A DNA stretch of 64,000 nucleotides from Pseudomonas sp. ACN8 (GCF_002303925.1 NZ_MRCS01000004.1:62001-126000), one strand, 5' to 3'; shown: positions 1 through 8,592, counted from the first letter of the stretch. Program-made: numbers and translations. Notes: generated by a model from the letters alone, not told the origin.

Positions 1-238
1 ACGCTTTGGCTTCGTCTCGCTTACGTCGTGCGACGGAAAGGGTAACGATGGGGTAATTGCCGATGATGAGCGTACCTTCCTTGCCGTTGGGCTTGGTGTA
101 CTTCAAGCGCCAGGTCTTCACGCCATTGGGTTTGACGAAAAGGTACATGCCGCCACCGTCGAACAGTTTGTAGGCGCGCTCGCGGGTTTTGGCCGTGCGG
201 CATTGCAGGTCGCTGAGGGGGATCGCTAGACGTGGCAT
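1..238 (-). CDS. Tyrosine-type integrase, N-terminal part (cut by window edge)
   Basis: The first 79 residues of a site-specific recombinase of the DUF4102/P4-integrase type. The N-terminus begins MPRLAIPLSDLQCRTAK and continues into the arm-binding domain with DGGGMYLFVKPNGVKTW, GTLIIGNYP and SVARRKRDEAKA, the usual start of this family. The catalytic domain (R-H-R-Y) lies outside the window, so completeness cannot be judged. The ATG is followed immediately by conserved family sequence. The gene starts 165 bp downstream of the 3' end of tRNA-Thr and points away from it, the standard arrangement of an element integrated in a tRNA gene. The family catalyses integration and excision; whether this copy is active is unknown. 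Confidence 0.85.
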   Translation of the reverse strand, partial: MPRLAIPLSDLQCRTAKTRERAYKLFDGGGMYLFVKPNGVKTWRLKYTKPNGKEGTLIIGNYPIVTLSVARRKRDEAKA

Positions 239-277
239 AGGGGTACGCGCTCCTGACCGGGAAATCGCAGTACCCCT
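239..277. promoter_or_regulatory. Inverted repeat in front of the integrase start
   Basis: AGGGGTAC (239-246) and its complement GTACCCCT (270-277) flank 23 bp just upstream of the integrase ATG. Such repeats are often operators or arm-type integrase/Xis sites. The role here is inferred from position only. Confidence 0.4.
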
Positions 278-334
278 AACATACCCTCGGGGAAGGGGGA
301 TTTTGTTGGATCCCGACGGAGGGTCCTGGAACGA

Positions 335-360
335 AAAAACCCGCCAAATGGCGGGTTTTC
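335..360 (-). terminator. Rho-independent terminator of tRNA-Thr
   Basis: A 10-bp stem AAAACCCGCC/GGCGGGTTTT with an AAAT loop lies just downstream of the tRNA gene on the minus strand. Its A/T-rich ends would supply the U tract. Confidence 0.75.
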
Positions 361-402
361 GGGGCTTCCAGGGCATTCGGTGGAATGCAATGGAGCCTAA
401 TG

Positions 403-478
<76 letters not shown>

Positions 479-556
479 GTGTCAGGGCGACGATTATAGC
501 GATTGGCTGGCTTCTGTAAACCCCTGAATTCTGACTATTTTTGCGCGGGCTTCAGG

Positions 557-1381
557 TCAGGCGCGCAGCAGGGTTTTCTTGAGTTTCTGAATGGCTTGCC
601 AGGTTCGGCTGTTTTGCATTGCGCGCAGCTGTGCTTCGGCCTGTTCGGCGCGTTGCAGGGCGGCGGCGAGTTGGTTTTCGGCGTCGCTGACGGGGTGGCT
701 GAAGTTGTGGCCTTTGCAGAACTGGAACTCGTCCAGGTTGCACGGCGGGATGTCGAAGGCGGGTTTGAGGTTCAGGTGTTCTTCGGCGAGGTAGTAGGTG
801 TTGATGCCATCGAACAGGATGGATTGGTAGCCGGCGTCGGTGACGAGGCTTTCCCAGGTCTGGTCGCGGGCCCAGGGGGTTTCGATGAGGATCACCCAGG
901 GCCGCCATTGGCTGAAGTCCATGCCGCGCAGGACGGTTTCTTCGTGGCCTTCGACATCGATTTTCAGGAAGTGAATGGCGCGGCCCTGGGCGTGTTCTTC
1001 GCAGATGGAGGTCAGGGTGCGGGACTGGATCGTTTGGCTGCGCACGTCCATGCCGGCGTCTATGTGCATTTGGGCCATGGCCGGGTCGAGGGTCGAGAGG
1101 CCGGTGCCGGCGATGCCGTAGAAGGTCAGGTCGTCAGCGCTTTCCCCGGCCGCGCATTGCAGGTTGGTGTCTTTGGGGCGTTGCTGGCACAAGGCTTCAT
1201 AGTAGTTGGGCATCGGTTCGACGTTGATGCCGGTCCAGCCGTTGTCGTAGAACGCCTTGGTGACCGAATCATGGGTGGGATGGTTTGCCCCGACGTCGAT
1301 GTAGAAGCCGTTCTCGACGGTTTTGAGGGCGCGCCACAGGCGTATGTCTTCGAAATTCTGTGCGTAGGAAATGAACGTCAC
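557..1381 (-). CDS. FkbM-family SAM-dependent methyltransferase
   Basis: A 274-aa protein starting MTFISYAQNFEDIRLWRAL, a beginning common to FkbM-family O-methyltransferases. The SAM-binding motif FYIDVGANHP is near residue 26. FLKIDVEGHE, near residue 140, is the second hallmark of the family. The C-terminal 50 residues are helical and Ala/Gln/Glu-rich and look like a short coiled coil. I chose the GTG at 1381 because AGGA precedes it at suitable distance and conserved sequence begins there; the open frame extends to 1453 without family resemblance. FkbM proteins methylate sugar or polyketide hydroxyls. The substrate is unknown and no glycan cluster is adjacent. Confidence 0.85.
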   Translation of the reverse strand: MTFISYAQNFEDIRLWRALKTVENGFYIDVGANHPTHDSVTKAFYDNGWTGINVEPMPNYYEALCQQRPKDTNLQCAAGESADDLTFYGIAGTGLSTLDPAMAQMHIDAGMDVRSQTIQSRTLTSICEEHAQGRAIHFLKIDVEGHEETVLRGMDFSQWRPWVILIETPWARDQTWESLVTDAGYQSILFDGINTYYLAEEHLNLKPAFDIPPCNLDEFQFCKGHNFSHPVSDAENQLAAALQRAEQAEAQLRAMQNSRTWQAIQKLKKTLLRA

Positions 1382-1724
1382 TGGCGCATCCTGTCGGAGA
1401 AATGTTCTTGTTTGTGGCCGCGCTGCCGGCGCCCTTGCGTGTGTGTATATCAAGAGTAATGAAAGGGTGCAATTTCCCCTGTCTGCGATCCGGGATTAGG
1501 CATTTATGTCGTTTTGATTAAATGCTTATGCACAATGCCGTTGGCAACGCACTGGGTTTAGGCCGAATTTGTGGATCTGTTCTCATTTGTCCGCAAATAC
1601 CTGTTTTTTCGATTTTTTATGCGGGTGTATAAAAAATGAACAGTATGGATTTTGCCCTGAAACCGGCGTGGATATTGGATCCACGATAATTCCATCAACA
1701 GAGTTATCCACAGGTCGGGTGTGT
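1382..1724. other. Intergenic region with a perfect DnaA box
   Basis: This AT-richer stretch lies upstream of the FkbM gene and downstream of the next methyltransferase. It holds no convincing gene. TTATCCACA at 1704-1712 is a perfect DnaA box; a second perfect copy, in inverse orientation, is at 1953-1961 inside the neighbouring gene. Confidence 0.5.
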
Positions 1725-2924
1725 TTAAGCGCGTTCGGCCAGGAGCAGGAAATTGCGTGGCGTGAGCGGGGTTTCGCAGAAGGTGCCGACGCGGACACTG
1801 TAGCCCTGCTCGGCGAGGAAAAGTGCCCGGTCAAGAACTAGCCAAAGTTCTAGCGGGCGTCGGAAAAGTCCACGTAGTAGTTCAAGGTTGCGCACTTCGG
1901 CCAGTCGCTGCCAGCCGGCGGCTTCGAGGGCTCGCCAATCTTGCGGGCCGATTGTGGATAACTCTTTGAGTGCGGCCAGGTGTTGGCAGTAATCGGCGAA
2001 GGGTTTGTCCAGCCAGGCGCTGGGCAGGGAAGGGGTTGGCAGGTACTCGTCCAGGCCGCGCAGTTGCCGTTGCAGCAAGTCGAAGCCCAGGCGCCGGGCC
2101 ATGGAGGTGTCGCGTTGACGTCGCACGCGGGCGCCGGCAGTAACGGTTTCACTCATGGGCAATGCGAGGTCGTCGAGGGAAAGCTGTAAGTCGGAGCCTT
2201 TGGCCGCCGAGGAAATCGGCGAGTATTGGGCAAGACTGATCCGGTTGTAGCAGCACGGCGCAATGGCGAGTTGTTTACAGCCTGTGGCGCTGGCGAGTTG
2301 AATCAGCCGCACATGCAAATCACCGCAGGCGTGAAGCGCGACAGGTGTGTGATGCGCGCTCAATAAACTAGCTGCGTCTGCCGCAAGCACATCCTGTTCG
2401 ATATGCAGCGCATGCAGGTGATGGCGCTGGCTGAGCGCCTGGCCGCTGGATACCAGTGCCGGGTCGTATTCCAGGCATGTCAGTTGTTGGCCTGGTTGCA
2501 ACAGGCGGCGGCCCAAATGCCCTTTGCCTGAGCACCAGTCCAGCCAATGCTGCGGTGCCTCGGAAAACTGCAATCGGCTGGCGAACGCTTCGATCTGCTG
2601 CCATTTACGCCCCGGTACATCGACGTTCAGTCGATGGCCGGCCGCTTCGAGCGTGTGTGCGGGCAATTCATCCACGGCACTCAAGGCCACGGACATTGTT
2701 GCCAAGGAAGCAAAGGGTTCCGGTGCATTCAGGAGGGCGGGTTGGTTGTGAGTGTTTTCCGCGTCTTCCAGCGTTCGCTCACGTAGCCATGTGGCCAGCT
2801 CCGGGTAGGACGCTTCCCAGGGTAGCTGTAGGTGAGTGAACGGCCGGGGTTTCCACAGTGCTTGATGCGCTGTCAGAAAAGCATCCAGCGCGGTGAAACG
2901 GGCGAGCAGGGCCTCGCCCGTCAA
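1725..2924 (-). CDS. SAM-dependent methyltransferase (Methyltransf_32-like)
   Basis: A cytosolic protein of 399 aa. The methyltransferase core begins with WLDWCSGKGHLGRRLL (SAM-binding motif I). It continues with CLEYDPALV, then VALHACGDLHVRL and IAPCCYNRISL, a motif pair seen in the METTL25/RRNAD1-like group (Methyltransf_32). The substrate is not known. I prefer the TTG at 2924 because GAGGA lies 7 nt upstream. The ATG at 2954 has no Shine-Dalgarno sequence and would overlap the upstream permease gene by 20 nt. It is the last gene after the amino-acid ABC operon and may be cotranscribed with it, though nothing links the functions. Confidence 0.75.
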   Translation of the reverse strand: MTGEALLARFTALDAFLTAHQALWKPRPFTHLQLPWEASYPELATWLRERTLEDAENTHNQPALLNAPEPFASLATMSVALSAVDELPAHTLEAAGHRLNVDVPGRKWQQIEAFASRLQFSEAPQHWLDWCSGKGHLGRRLLQPGQQLTCLEYDPALVSSGQALSQRHHLHALHIEQDVLAADAASLLSAHHTPVALHACGDLHVRLIQLASATGCKQLAIAPCCYNRISLAQYSPISSAAKGSDLQLSLDDLALPMSETVTAGARVRRQRDTSMARRLGFDLLQRQLRGLDEYLPTPSLPSAWLDKPFADYCQHLAALKELSTIGPQDWRALEAAGWQRLAEVRNLELLRGLFRRPLELWLVLDRALFLAEQGYSVRVGTFCETPLTPRNFLLLAERA

Positions 2925-2934
2925 TACGCAATCC

Positions 2935-3624
2935 TCAACGCCCTTGGCAGGCATCGACGCGCAACCAGCGCTCCAGCAGCTTGAAACCGCGCACCAGCAC
3001 GTAAGCCATTACCAGGTAGAACATGCCCGCGGCGAAGAAGATCTCCACTGGCAGGTAGGTCCGGGCAATGATGGTGCGGGCCATGCCGGTCAGTTCCAGC
3101 AGGGTCACGGTGCTGGCCAGGGCGCTGGCCTTGAGCATCAGGATCACTTCGTTGCTGTAGGCCGGCAGGCCGATGCGCGCGGCGCGCGGCAGGATGATGT
3201 AGAACAGGGCTTTGGGTCTGGACATGCCCAGCGCCCGTGCCGCCTCGATCTCGCCCGGTGGAATCGCCTGAATGGCGCCCCGCAGGATTTCCGCAATGTA
3301 GGCCGCGGTGTGCAGGGTCATGGTCGCCGTGGCGCACCAGAACGGATCGCGCAGGTACGGCCACATCGAACTGTTACGAACCGCGTCGAACTGCGCTAGG
3401 CCGTAGTAGACCAGGAACAGTTGAACCAGCAACGGCGTACCACGGAAAAAGAAGATGTAGCCGTAGGGAAATGCCCGTACCCACCACAGGCGCGACGAGC
3501 GGGCGATGCCCAGTGGAATGGCCAGTAGCAAACCGGCGATCACGGCGATGGCCACCAGTTCCAGGGTCAGGGTTGCGCCCTGGGCCAGTTTCGGCAGCCA
3601 CTTGATGATGACTTCCCAGTTCAT
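2935..3624 (-). CDS. hisM: Amino-acid ABC transporter permease, HisM type
   Basis: A 229-aa inner-membrane permease with about five hydrophobic segments. The cytoplasmic EAA loop (EIEAARALGMSRPKALFYIILPRA), which docks on the ATPase, is in the second half. FRGTPLLVQLFLVYYG near residue 60 is characteristic of HisM/ArtM/AotM-type polar amino-acid permeases. It overlaps the preceding permease gene by ATGA, indicating translational coupling and a heterodimeric membrane channel. Basic amino acids (histidine, lysine, arginine, ornithine) are the expected substrates from family resemblance, but this cannot be settled from sequence. Confidence 0.92.
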   Translation of the reverse strand: MNWEVIIKWLPKLAQGATLTLELVAIAVIAGLLLAIPLGIARSSRLWWVRAFPYGYIFFFRGTPLLVQLFLVYYGLAQFDAVRNSSMWPYLRDPFWCATATMTLHTAAYIAEILRGAIQAIPPGEIEAARALGMSRPKALFYIILPRAARIGLPAYSNEVILMLKASALASTVTLLELTGMARTIIARTYLPVEIFFAAGMFYLVMAYVLVRGFKLLERWLRVDACQGR

Positions 3625-4316
3625 TGGGTGCTCCTCGCGAAGCCGCGAGCGGCGCGTTTTTCCAGGAAATGCATGCCGGTCATCGCCAGTACCGTCAGGC
3701 TCAGGTACATGAACGCGGCCACCATATAGAAGGTGAACGGTTGCTTGGAGACGGTCACGCCGATTTGCGCATGACGCATGATTTCTTCCAGGCCGATCAC
3801 CGACACCAGCGCGGTGTCTTTCATCAGGATCATGAACAGGTTGCCAAGGCCGGGCAGGGCGATGCGCCACATCTGCGGCATGATCAGCTTGGTGAAAATC
3901 CGCCATTTCGACAGGCCCAGGGCCACGCCGGCTTCGCGATGGCCTTTGGGAATGGCGAGGATCGCGCCGCGAAACACTTCCGTGGCGTAGGCGCCGAAAC
4001 ACAGGCCCAGTGCAATCACACCGGCGGCGAAGGCGTTGAGTTCAAGGTCGGGGTTGCCGAAGAACTCGCCCAGGGCGCGCATCAGGTTGACCGTGCCGAA
4101 GTAGATCAACAACACCCAGAGCAATTCCGGGATGCCGCGAACCAGGGTCGAATAAGTACCGCCAAGCCATTGCAGCGGCTTGTACGGGGAAGTCTTGGCC
4201 AAGGCGCCGAGCAGACCGAGCACCAGCCCCAGGCACAGGGCCGAGAGTGCCAGTTTCACAGTCATCAGCGCGCCAGCGGCGAGCGCCGGGCCGAATCCGT
4301 AGAGGTCGATAATCAT
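3621..4316 (-). CDS. hisQ: Amino-acid ABC transporter permease, HisQ type
   Basis: A 231-aa inner-membrane permease, partner of the HisM-type protein. It starts MIIDLYGFGPALAAGALMT and has the HisQ-type segment TLVRGIPELLWVLLIYFG and the EAA loop GHREAGVALGLSKWRIFTKL. The C-terminus EKRAARGFARS is basic and cytoplasmic. The stop codon overlaps the next start (ATGA). It follows the binding-protein gene after about 70 bp containing an inverted-repeat region (4334-4385) that could temper expression between the abundant binding protein and the membrane components. Confidence 0.92.
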   Translation of the reverse strand: MIIDLYGFGPALAAGALMTVKLALSALCLGLVLGLLGALAKTSPYKPLQWLGGTYSTLVRGIPELLWVLLIYFGTVNLMRALGEFFGNPDLELNAFAAGVIALGLCFGAYATEVFRGAILAIPKGHREAGVALGLSKWRIFTKLIMPQMWRIALPGLGNLFMILMKDTALVSVIGLEEIMRHAQIGVTVSKQPFTFYMVAAFMYLSLTVLAMTGMHFLEKRAARGFARSTQ

Positions 4317-4388
4317 GGATTTCTTTTCAAATCGCGGCAGGCAAGGCCGAGAACCGGCGCCATCAGGCGCCGGTCAGGCAGGTCAGTA

Positions 4389-5135
4389 TCAATAGATGCT
4401 GAACGGGAAGTACTTGTCGTTGATCTTTTTATAGGTGCCGTCAGCGACGATTTCTTTCAGGGCGGTGTTCAGCTTCACGCGGATCGGGTCGTTCTTGCGA
4501 ACGGCGATACCGATCTTGTCGCTTTCTTCCACCGGGTCGCCCTTAAAGTCGTACGCACGGCCGGCGTCGCTTTTCAGCCACTCGTAGTTGACGTACTTGT
4601 CGGCCAGGATGCCATCCAGGCGACCCGAAATCAGGTCCAGGTAAGCGTTTTCCTGGGTGTCATAGAGTTTGACTTCGACGCCGTCCATGTTGTCTTCCAG
4701 CCATGTGCCGGCCAGGGTCGCGCGTTGGGCGCCGATCACCTTGCCTTGCAACGAAGCCTTGTCGGTTTTGAAGTCGACGTTTTTCGGCGCGATGAACTGC
4801 AGCTTGTTGGAGTAGTACGGGTCGGTGAAGTCCACCGCTTGTTTGCGCTCGTCGGTGATCGACATCGAGGAGATCAGGAAGTCGAACTTCTTGGCGTTCA
4901 GGGCCGGGATGATGCCGTCCCAGTCGGAGGTCACGACGGTGCACTCGACTTTCATCTTGGCGCACAGGGCGTCGCCGATCTCTTTGTCGAAGCCGACGAC
5001 ATTGCCACTGGCATCTTTATTGTTGAACGGTGGGTAAGCCGCTTCGATGCCCATCTTCAGGGTTTCTGCCATGGCACCGGCGCTGAACGCCAGGGTGACG
5101 GCGGCAGCCAGGAAGACCTTTTTGTAGTTCTGCAT
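4389..5135 (-). CDS. hisJ: Periplasmic polar amino-acid binding protein (LAO/HisJ type)
   Basis: A 248-aa exported protein. The signal peptide MQNYKKVFLAAAVTLAFSAGAMA is cleaved before ETLKMGIEAAYPPF. The mature protein is a type II periplasmic binding protein of the SBP_bac_3 family, with the conserved GFDKEIGDALCAKM, DGIIPALNAKKFDFLISSMSIT and YYSNKLQF stretches. It captures a basic or polar amino acid for the HisQM-HisP channel encoded on either side. The ATPase gene precedes it and the two permease genes follow. Ligand specificity cannot be read from sequence alone; histidine, lysine, arginine or ornithine are candidates. Confidence 0.92.
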   Translation of the reverse strand: MQNYKKVFLAAAVTLAFSAGAMAETLKMGIEAAYPPFNNKDASGNVVGFDKEIGDALCAKMKVECTVVTSDWDGIIPALNAKKFDFLISSMSITDERKQAVDFTDPYYSNKLQFIAPKNVDFKTDKASLQGKVIGAQRATLAGTWLEDNMDGVEVKLYDTQENAYLDLISGRLDGILADKYVNYEWLKSDAGRAYDFKGDPVEESDKIGIAVRKNDPIRVKLNTALKEIVADGTYKKINDKYFPFSIY

Positions 5136-5148
5136 GTGGATAGCTCCG

Positions 5149-5922
5149 TTAGCGGTTGCTGGACATGAATTGTTTGCAGCGCGCCGAAAGCGGGTTTTCG
5201 AACACCTGCTGTGGCGATCCTTGCTCTTCTACCAGGCCCTGGTGGAGGAACACCACTTCGCTGGAGACCTGACGGGCGAAGCCCATTTCGTGGGTCACGA
5301 GCAGCATGGTGCGGCCTTCTTCGGCCAGCGCGCGGATGACATTAAGTACTTCCTGGACCATTTCCGGGTCAAGCGCCGAGGTGGGCTCGTCGAACAGGAT
5401 GACCTTGGGCTGCATGGCCAGGGTGCGGGCAATGGCCGCGCGTTGTTGCTGGCCGCCGGACAACTGTGCCGGGTAGGCATGGCGCTTGTCGGCGATGCCG
5501 ACCTTGGCCAGCAGGGCTTCGGCCACTTCGATGGCTTCGGCCTTGCTCTGGCCGAGCACGCGGCGCGGGGCTTCGATGATGTTGTCGAGCACGCTCATGT
5601 GCGGCCACAGATTAAAGTTTTGAAACACAAAACCGATTTCGCTGCGCAGGCGGTTGATCTGCTTGCCGTCGGCGGCCACCAGTTCACCGTTCTTCGCGGC
5701 CTTGAGCTTGAGTTCTTCGCCGGCGACCAGGATCTGGCCCTGGTGCGGGTTTTCCAGCAGGTTGATGCACCGCAGGAACGTGGACTTGCCGGAGCCGGAG
5801 GAACCCAGGATCGAGATCACATCGCCGTCGCGGGCGGTCAGCGAGATGCCTTTGAGCACCTCCAGCGAACCGTAGCGTTTGTGCAAGTTGCGGATTTCAA
5901 GCGCGGGCGTGGCCTCAGCCAT
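5149..5922 (-). CDS. hisP: Amino-acid ABC transporter ATPase, HisP type
   Basis: A 257-aa ATP-binding subunit that energises the adjacent amino-acid importer. Walker A is GSSGSGKST near residue 40, the ABC signature LSGGQQQR is near 155, and Walker B VILFDEPTSALDPE follows. The H-loop is VTHEMGF. The insertion after Walker A (LKLKAAKNGELVAADGKQINRLR) is typical of HisP/GlnQ-like ATPases. It is the first gene of the operon hisP-hisJ-hisQ-hisM. The intergenic region behind it (5923-6485) must hold its promoter, but I see no strong match. Confidence 0.93.
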   Translation of the reverse strand: MAEATPALEIRNLHKRYGSLEVLKGISLTARDGDVISILGSSGSGKSTFLRCINLLENPHQGQILVAGEELKLKAAKNGELVAADGKQINRLRSEIGFVFQNFNLWPHMSVLDNIIEAPRRVLGQSKAEAIEVAEALLAKVGIADKRHAYPAQLSGGQQQRAAIARTLAMQPKVILFDEPTSALDPEMVQEVLNVIRALAEEGRTMLLVTHEMGFARQVSSEVVFLHQGLVEEQGSPQQVFENPLSARCKQFMSSNR

Positions 5923-6485
5923 GTGCGTTCCTCATAAATGTTGCGCTCCTGCTGTTGGCGGCCTTCCTGGCGAGGCGGCCAACCTAGCATAGCGTTTCAA
6001 TGGCAGCCAACAGCGCTACGGACAGTAAACGGCTGGTGTGTGGCAGGTTGTCGCATCGGCGCAGCAGACTGTCGCCCCATCAACAACCGAACAGCCGTTT
6101 GAACCTTGCCTGTCGATGAAAAGCGCGGTGGCTGCCGCAAAAAAAGGCGCGATGTTGCCAGCTTTGACAGGGTGTTGGAAGCGCTATCCGGCCAAATGCA
6201 CCGCTTGTGCACTTTTAATGTGCGCGGAGCCATTTTCAGGTGTGTTTCCAGTGCGCGGATTCACCCCGAAAAGTGGGTGGCAGGGTAACGTTCTGGCGAA
6301 GTGCCATTAAATTCAATGGGTTGCGATGACTGTCCGGTCTGTTGGAATCGCCGGGATAGAAGGATTTGAAATATTTTGGCGCAATTATTGCGTGCAGAAT
6401 CCAGAACGCCCTGTTGGCTTCTTTTTACGAGAAGGTTCGCCGAACGGGATGCACGCATTCGCTTCTCCTTACAAAGGTAGTTTTA
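5923..6485. other. Divergent intergenic region between hisP and gabP
   Basis: This 563-bp region contains no convincing gene on either strand; the short open frames lack Shine-Dalgarno sequences and recognisable motifs. Its clearest signal is a sigma-54 promoter facing gabP at 6377-6392. It must also contain the promoter of the minus-strand amino-acid ABC operon. Confidence 0.5.
6377..6392 (+). promoter_or_regulatory. Sigma-54 (-24/-12) promoter of gabP
   Basis: TGGCGCAATTATTGCG matches the consensus TGGCAC-N5-TTGCW, with GG and GC exactly 10 nt apart. The predicted start is near 6403, about 83 nt before the gabP ATG. Nitrogen- or CbrB/NtrC-type control is inferred. Confidence 0.65.
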
Positions 6486-7877
6486 ATGAGCAGTACCCAA
6501 AGCTCTAATGGCCTCGAACAGGGGCTCAAACCGCGCCACGTGACCATGCTGTCGATTGCCGGGGTTATCGGCGCCGGCTTGTTCGTTGGCTCGGGTCACG
6601 CCATCGCCGCTGCAGGTCCGGCTGTTCTGTTGGCTTACGCCGCCGCCGGCATGTTGGTGGTGCTGGTGATGCGCATGCTCGGCGAAATGGCCGTTGCCTC
6701 GCCGGACACCGGTTCATTTTCGACTTACGCCGACCGCGCAATCGGTCACTGGGCCGGTTTCACCATCGGCTGGCTCTACTGGTGGTTCTGGGTGCTGGTG
6801 ATTCCGCTGGAAGCCAACGCCGCCGCGACCATCCTGCATGCCTGGTTCCCTGGCGTGGACATCTGGGCTTTCGCCCTGGTCATCACGATGCTGTTGACCG
6901 TAACCAACCTGTTCAGCGTAAAGAACTACGGTGAGTTCGAGTTCTGGTTCGCCCTGATCAAAGTGCTGGCCATCATCGGTTTCATCGTGCTGGGTCTCAT
7001 GGCGATCTTCGGCTTCCTGCCGGGCAGCCAGGTCAGCGGCGTTTCCCATCTGTTCGACACCCAGGGCTTCCTGCCAAACGGTATGGGCGCGGTGTTGGGC
7101 GCGATTCTGACCACCATGTTCTCCTTCATGGGCACCGAGATCGTGACCATCGCGGCCGCGGAATCGAAGAACCCTGGCAAGCAAATATCCAAGGCCACCA
7201 ATTCGGTCATCTGGCGGATCGGCTTGTTCTACCTCGTGTCGATCTTCATCGTTGTGGCCCTGGTGCCCTGGAACGATCCGGTACTGGCAAGCCTCGGTTC
7301 CTACCAGACTGTGCTTGAGCGCATGGGCATCCCGAATGCCAAGATGATCGTCGACATCGTGGTACTGGTTGCTGTGACCAGCTGCCTGAACTCGGCGCTC
7401 TACACGTCGTCGCGGATGTTGTTCTCCCTGGGCAAGCGCGGCGATGCGCCGGCGATGTCCACGCGCACCAACAAAAGTGGCACGCCTTACTGGGCTGTGA
7501 TGTTGTCCACTGGCGCCGCGTTCCTGGCAACCTTCGCCAACTACGTAGCCCCGGCTGCGGTGTTCGAATTCCTGCTGGCCAGCTCCGGCGCGATCGCGCT
7601 GCTGGTGTACCTGGTGATTGCGATTTCGCAACTGCGCATGCGTAAGCAGCGTATAGCGCGCGGCGAGAAAATCGCCTTCAGCATGTGGCTGTTCCCGGGC
7701 CTGACCTACGCGGTGATCGTCTTCATCGTCGCGGCCCTGACCATCATGCTGTTCCAGGAAGCCCATCGCGTGGAAATTCTTGCGACCGGCTTGCTCAGTG
7801 CTCTGGTGGTAGCGGCCGGTTTGCTGGTGGCTCGCCGTCGCAAACTGGAAAAGCGTGGCGCGGTGGTGCTGAACTGA
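6486..7877 (+). CDS. gabP: GABA permease (APC superfamily)
   Basis: A 463-aa polytopic inner-membrane transporter with about 12 hydrophobic segments. The start GLKPRHVTMLSIAGVIGAGLFVGSG is the amino-acid-transporter signature of the AAT group of the APC superfamily. FSFMGTEIVTIAAAESKNPGKQISKA follows in helix 6, as in GabP. It imports gamma-aminobutyrate, and possibly other omega-amino acids, by proton symport. The ATG at 6486 begins the conserved sequence; the open frame extends upstream to 6366 without similarity. The GABA assignment rests on overall resemblance and could be another amino acid. A sigma-54 promoter upstream and a terminator downstream make it a single-gene unit. Confidence 0.85.
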   Translation: MSSTQSSNGLEQGLKPRHVTMLSIAGVIGAGLFVGSGHAIAAAGPAVLLAYAAAGMLVVLVMRMLGEMAVASPDTGSFSTYADRAIGHWAGFTIGWLYWWFWVLVIPLEANAAATILHAWFPGVDIWAFALVITMLLTVTNLFSVKNYGEFEFWFALIKVLAIIGFIVLGLMAIFGFLPGSQVSGVSHLFDTQGFLPNGMGAVLGAILTTMFSFMGTEIVTIAAAESKNPGKQISKATNSVIWRIGLFYLVSIFIVVALVPWNDPVLASLGSYQTVLERMGIPNAKMIVDIVVLVAVTSCLNSALYTSSRMLFSLGKRGDAPAMSTRTNKSGTPYWAVMLSTGAAFLATFANYVAPAAVFEFLLASSGAIALLVYLVIAISQLRMRKQRIARGEKIAFSMWLFPGLTYAVIVFIVAALTIMLFQEAHRVEILATGLLSALVVAAGLLVARRRKLEKRGAVVLN

Positions 7878-7894
7878 TTCACACCGCGTAATGC

Positions 7895-7932
7895 AAAACG
7901 GCCGCTGTCAGTGATGACAAGCGGCCGTTTTT
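7895..7932. terminator. Bidirectional terminator between gabP and vapC
   Basis: The stem AACGGCCGCT/AGCGGCCGTT, with A and T tracts on its two sides, separates convergent gabP and vapC. A near-copy of the hairpin occurs at 8714-8750 on the other side of vapBC. Confidence 0.8.
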
Positions 7933-7954
7933 GTTTCTGTCGATTGCTCGGTGT

Positions 7955-8362
7955 TCATTCGACATGAACCCAGTCTTCTACGCGTAACCCCGGAACGTGC
8001 TCGAATTCCCGCAGGTTGTTGGTGACCACGATAAACCCGCGTGAGCGTGCGTGCCCGGCAATCATCTGGTCGTACGGGCCTATGGGTGTGCCTGCCTTTG
8101 CCAGTTCGGATCGGATCATGCCGGTGTGTGCTGCTGCTTCGTTGTCGAAAGGCAGGACTTCAAGTCGGGCGGCGAAACCCTCGATGACCTCCAGGTTTTT
8201 TTCGGGGGCTGCTGATTTTTCCGCGCCGTAAATCAGTTCCATCAGCGTGACCGCACTGATGCACAGTTGACCGTGATGACGGTTGAATGCCTCCCGTACC
8301 ATCTGTGGTTTGTTCTTGATGGTGAAGATGCAGATGTTGGTATCGAGCATGTACTTGATCAT
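7955..8362 (-). CDS. vapC: Type II toxin VapC, PIN-domain ribonuclease
   Basis: A 135-aa PIN-domain protein. The acidic active-site residues are visible: Asp in MLDTN (near residue 7), Glu in TLMELIYGAEKS, Asp in GPYDQMIAGHA (near 98), and the C-terminal VTNNLREFEHVPGLRVEDW. VapC toxins cut specific RNAs, often initiator tRNA, and are held inactive by VapB. Its start overlaps the vapB stop (TGATG), so translation is coupled and the antitoxin is made first. All catalytic residues are present, so the toxin is probably functional. Identification as VapC is firm; the RNA target is unknown. Confidence 0.93.
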   Translation of the reverse strand: MIKYMLDTNICIFTIKNKPQMVREAFNRHHGQLCISAVTLMELIYGAEKSAAPEKNLEVIEGFAARLEVLPFDNEAAAHTGMIRSELAKAGTPIGPYDQMIAGHARSRGFIVVTNNLREFEHVPGLRVEDWVHVE

Positions 8363-8592
8363 CAGAACGACTCACGCTCCTGATCGGCAGGTTGCTCGCG
8401 ATCGGTCATGAAGTCTGCCGTGATGCTTGCGCCATCGAACCAGCTGTCCCAGGTTTCACCGGCGGGCGTGATGATTCGGCTTCGACCGACGGCGACGACG
8501 TCGACTCGTTTCACGTCGCTTGGCATGGCTACAGCTTTCGGCAGGCGAACGGCCTGGCTTCGATTGCTCATGAAAAGGGTTGTCTGTTCCAT
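8362..8592 (-). CDS. vapB: Antitoxin VapB (AbrB/SpoVT-type)
   Basis: A 76-aa antitoxin. The N-terminal swapped-hairpin AbrB-like DNA-binding domain contains the VapB signature MSNRSQAVRLPKA. The C-terminal WDSWFDG...DREQ part is the segment expected to thread over the VapC active site. The ATG at 8592 is preceded by GGAGGT. VapB normally neutralises VapC and autoregulates its promoter. It forms a two-gene unit with vapC, with a 1-nt overlap. Confidence 0.9.
   Translation of the reverse strand: MEQTTLFMSNRSQAVRLPKAVAMPSDVKRVDVVAVGRSRIITPAGETWDSWFDGASITADFMTDREQPADQERESF

Noticed and set aside
1704..1961. Chromosomal origin
   Set aside because: Only two DnaA boxes, no AT-rich unwinding element and no dnaA, rpmH or parAB neighbours.
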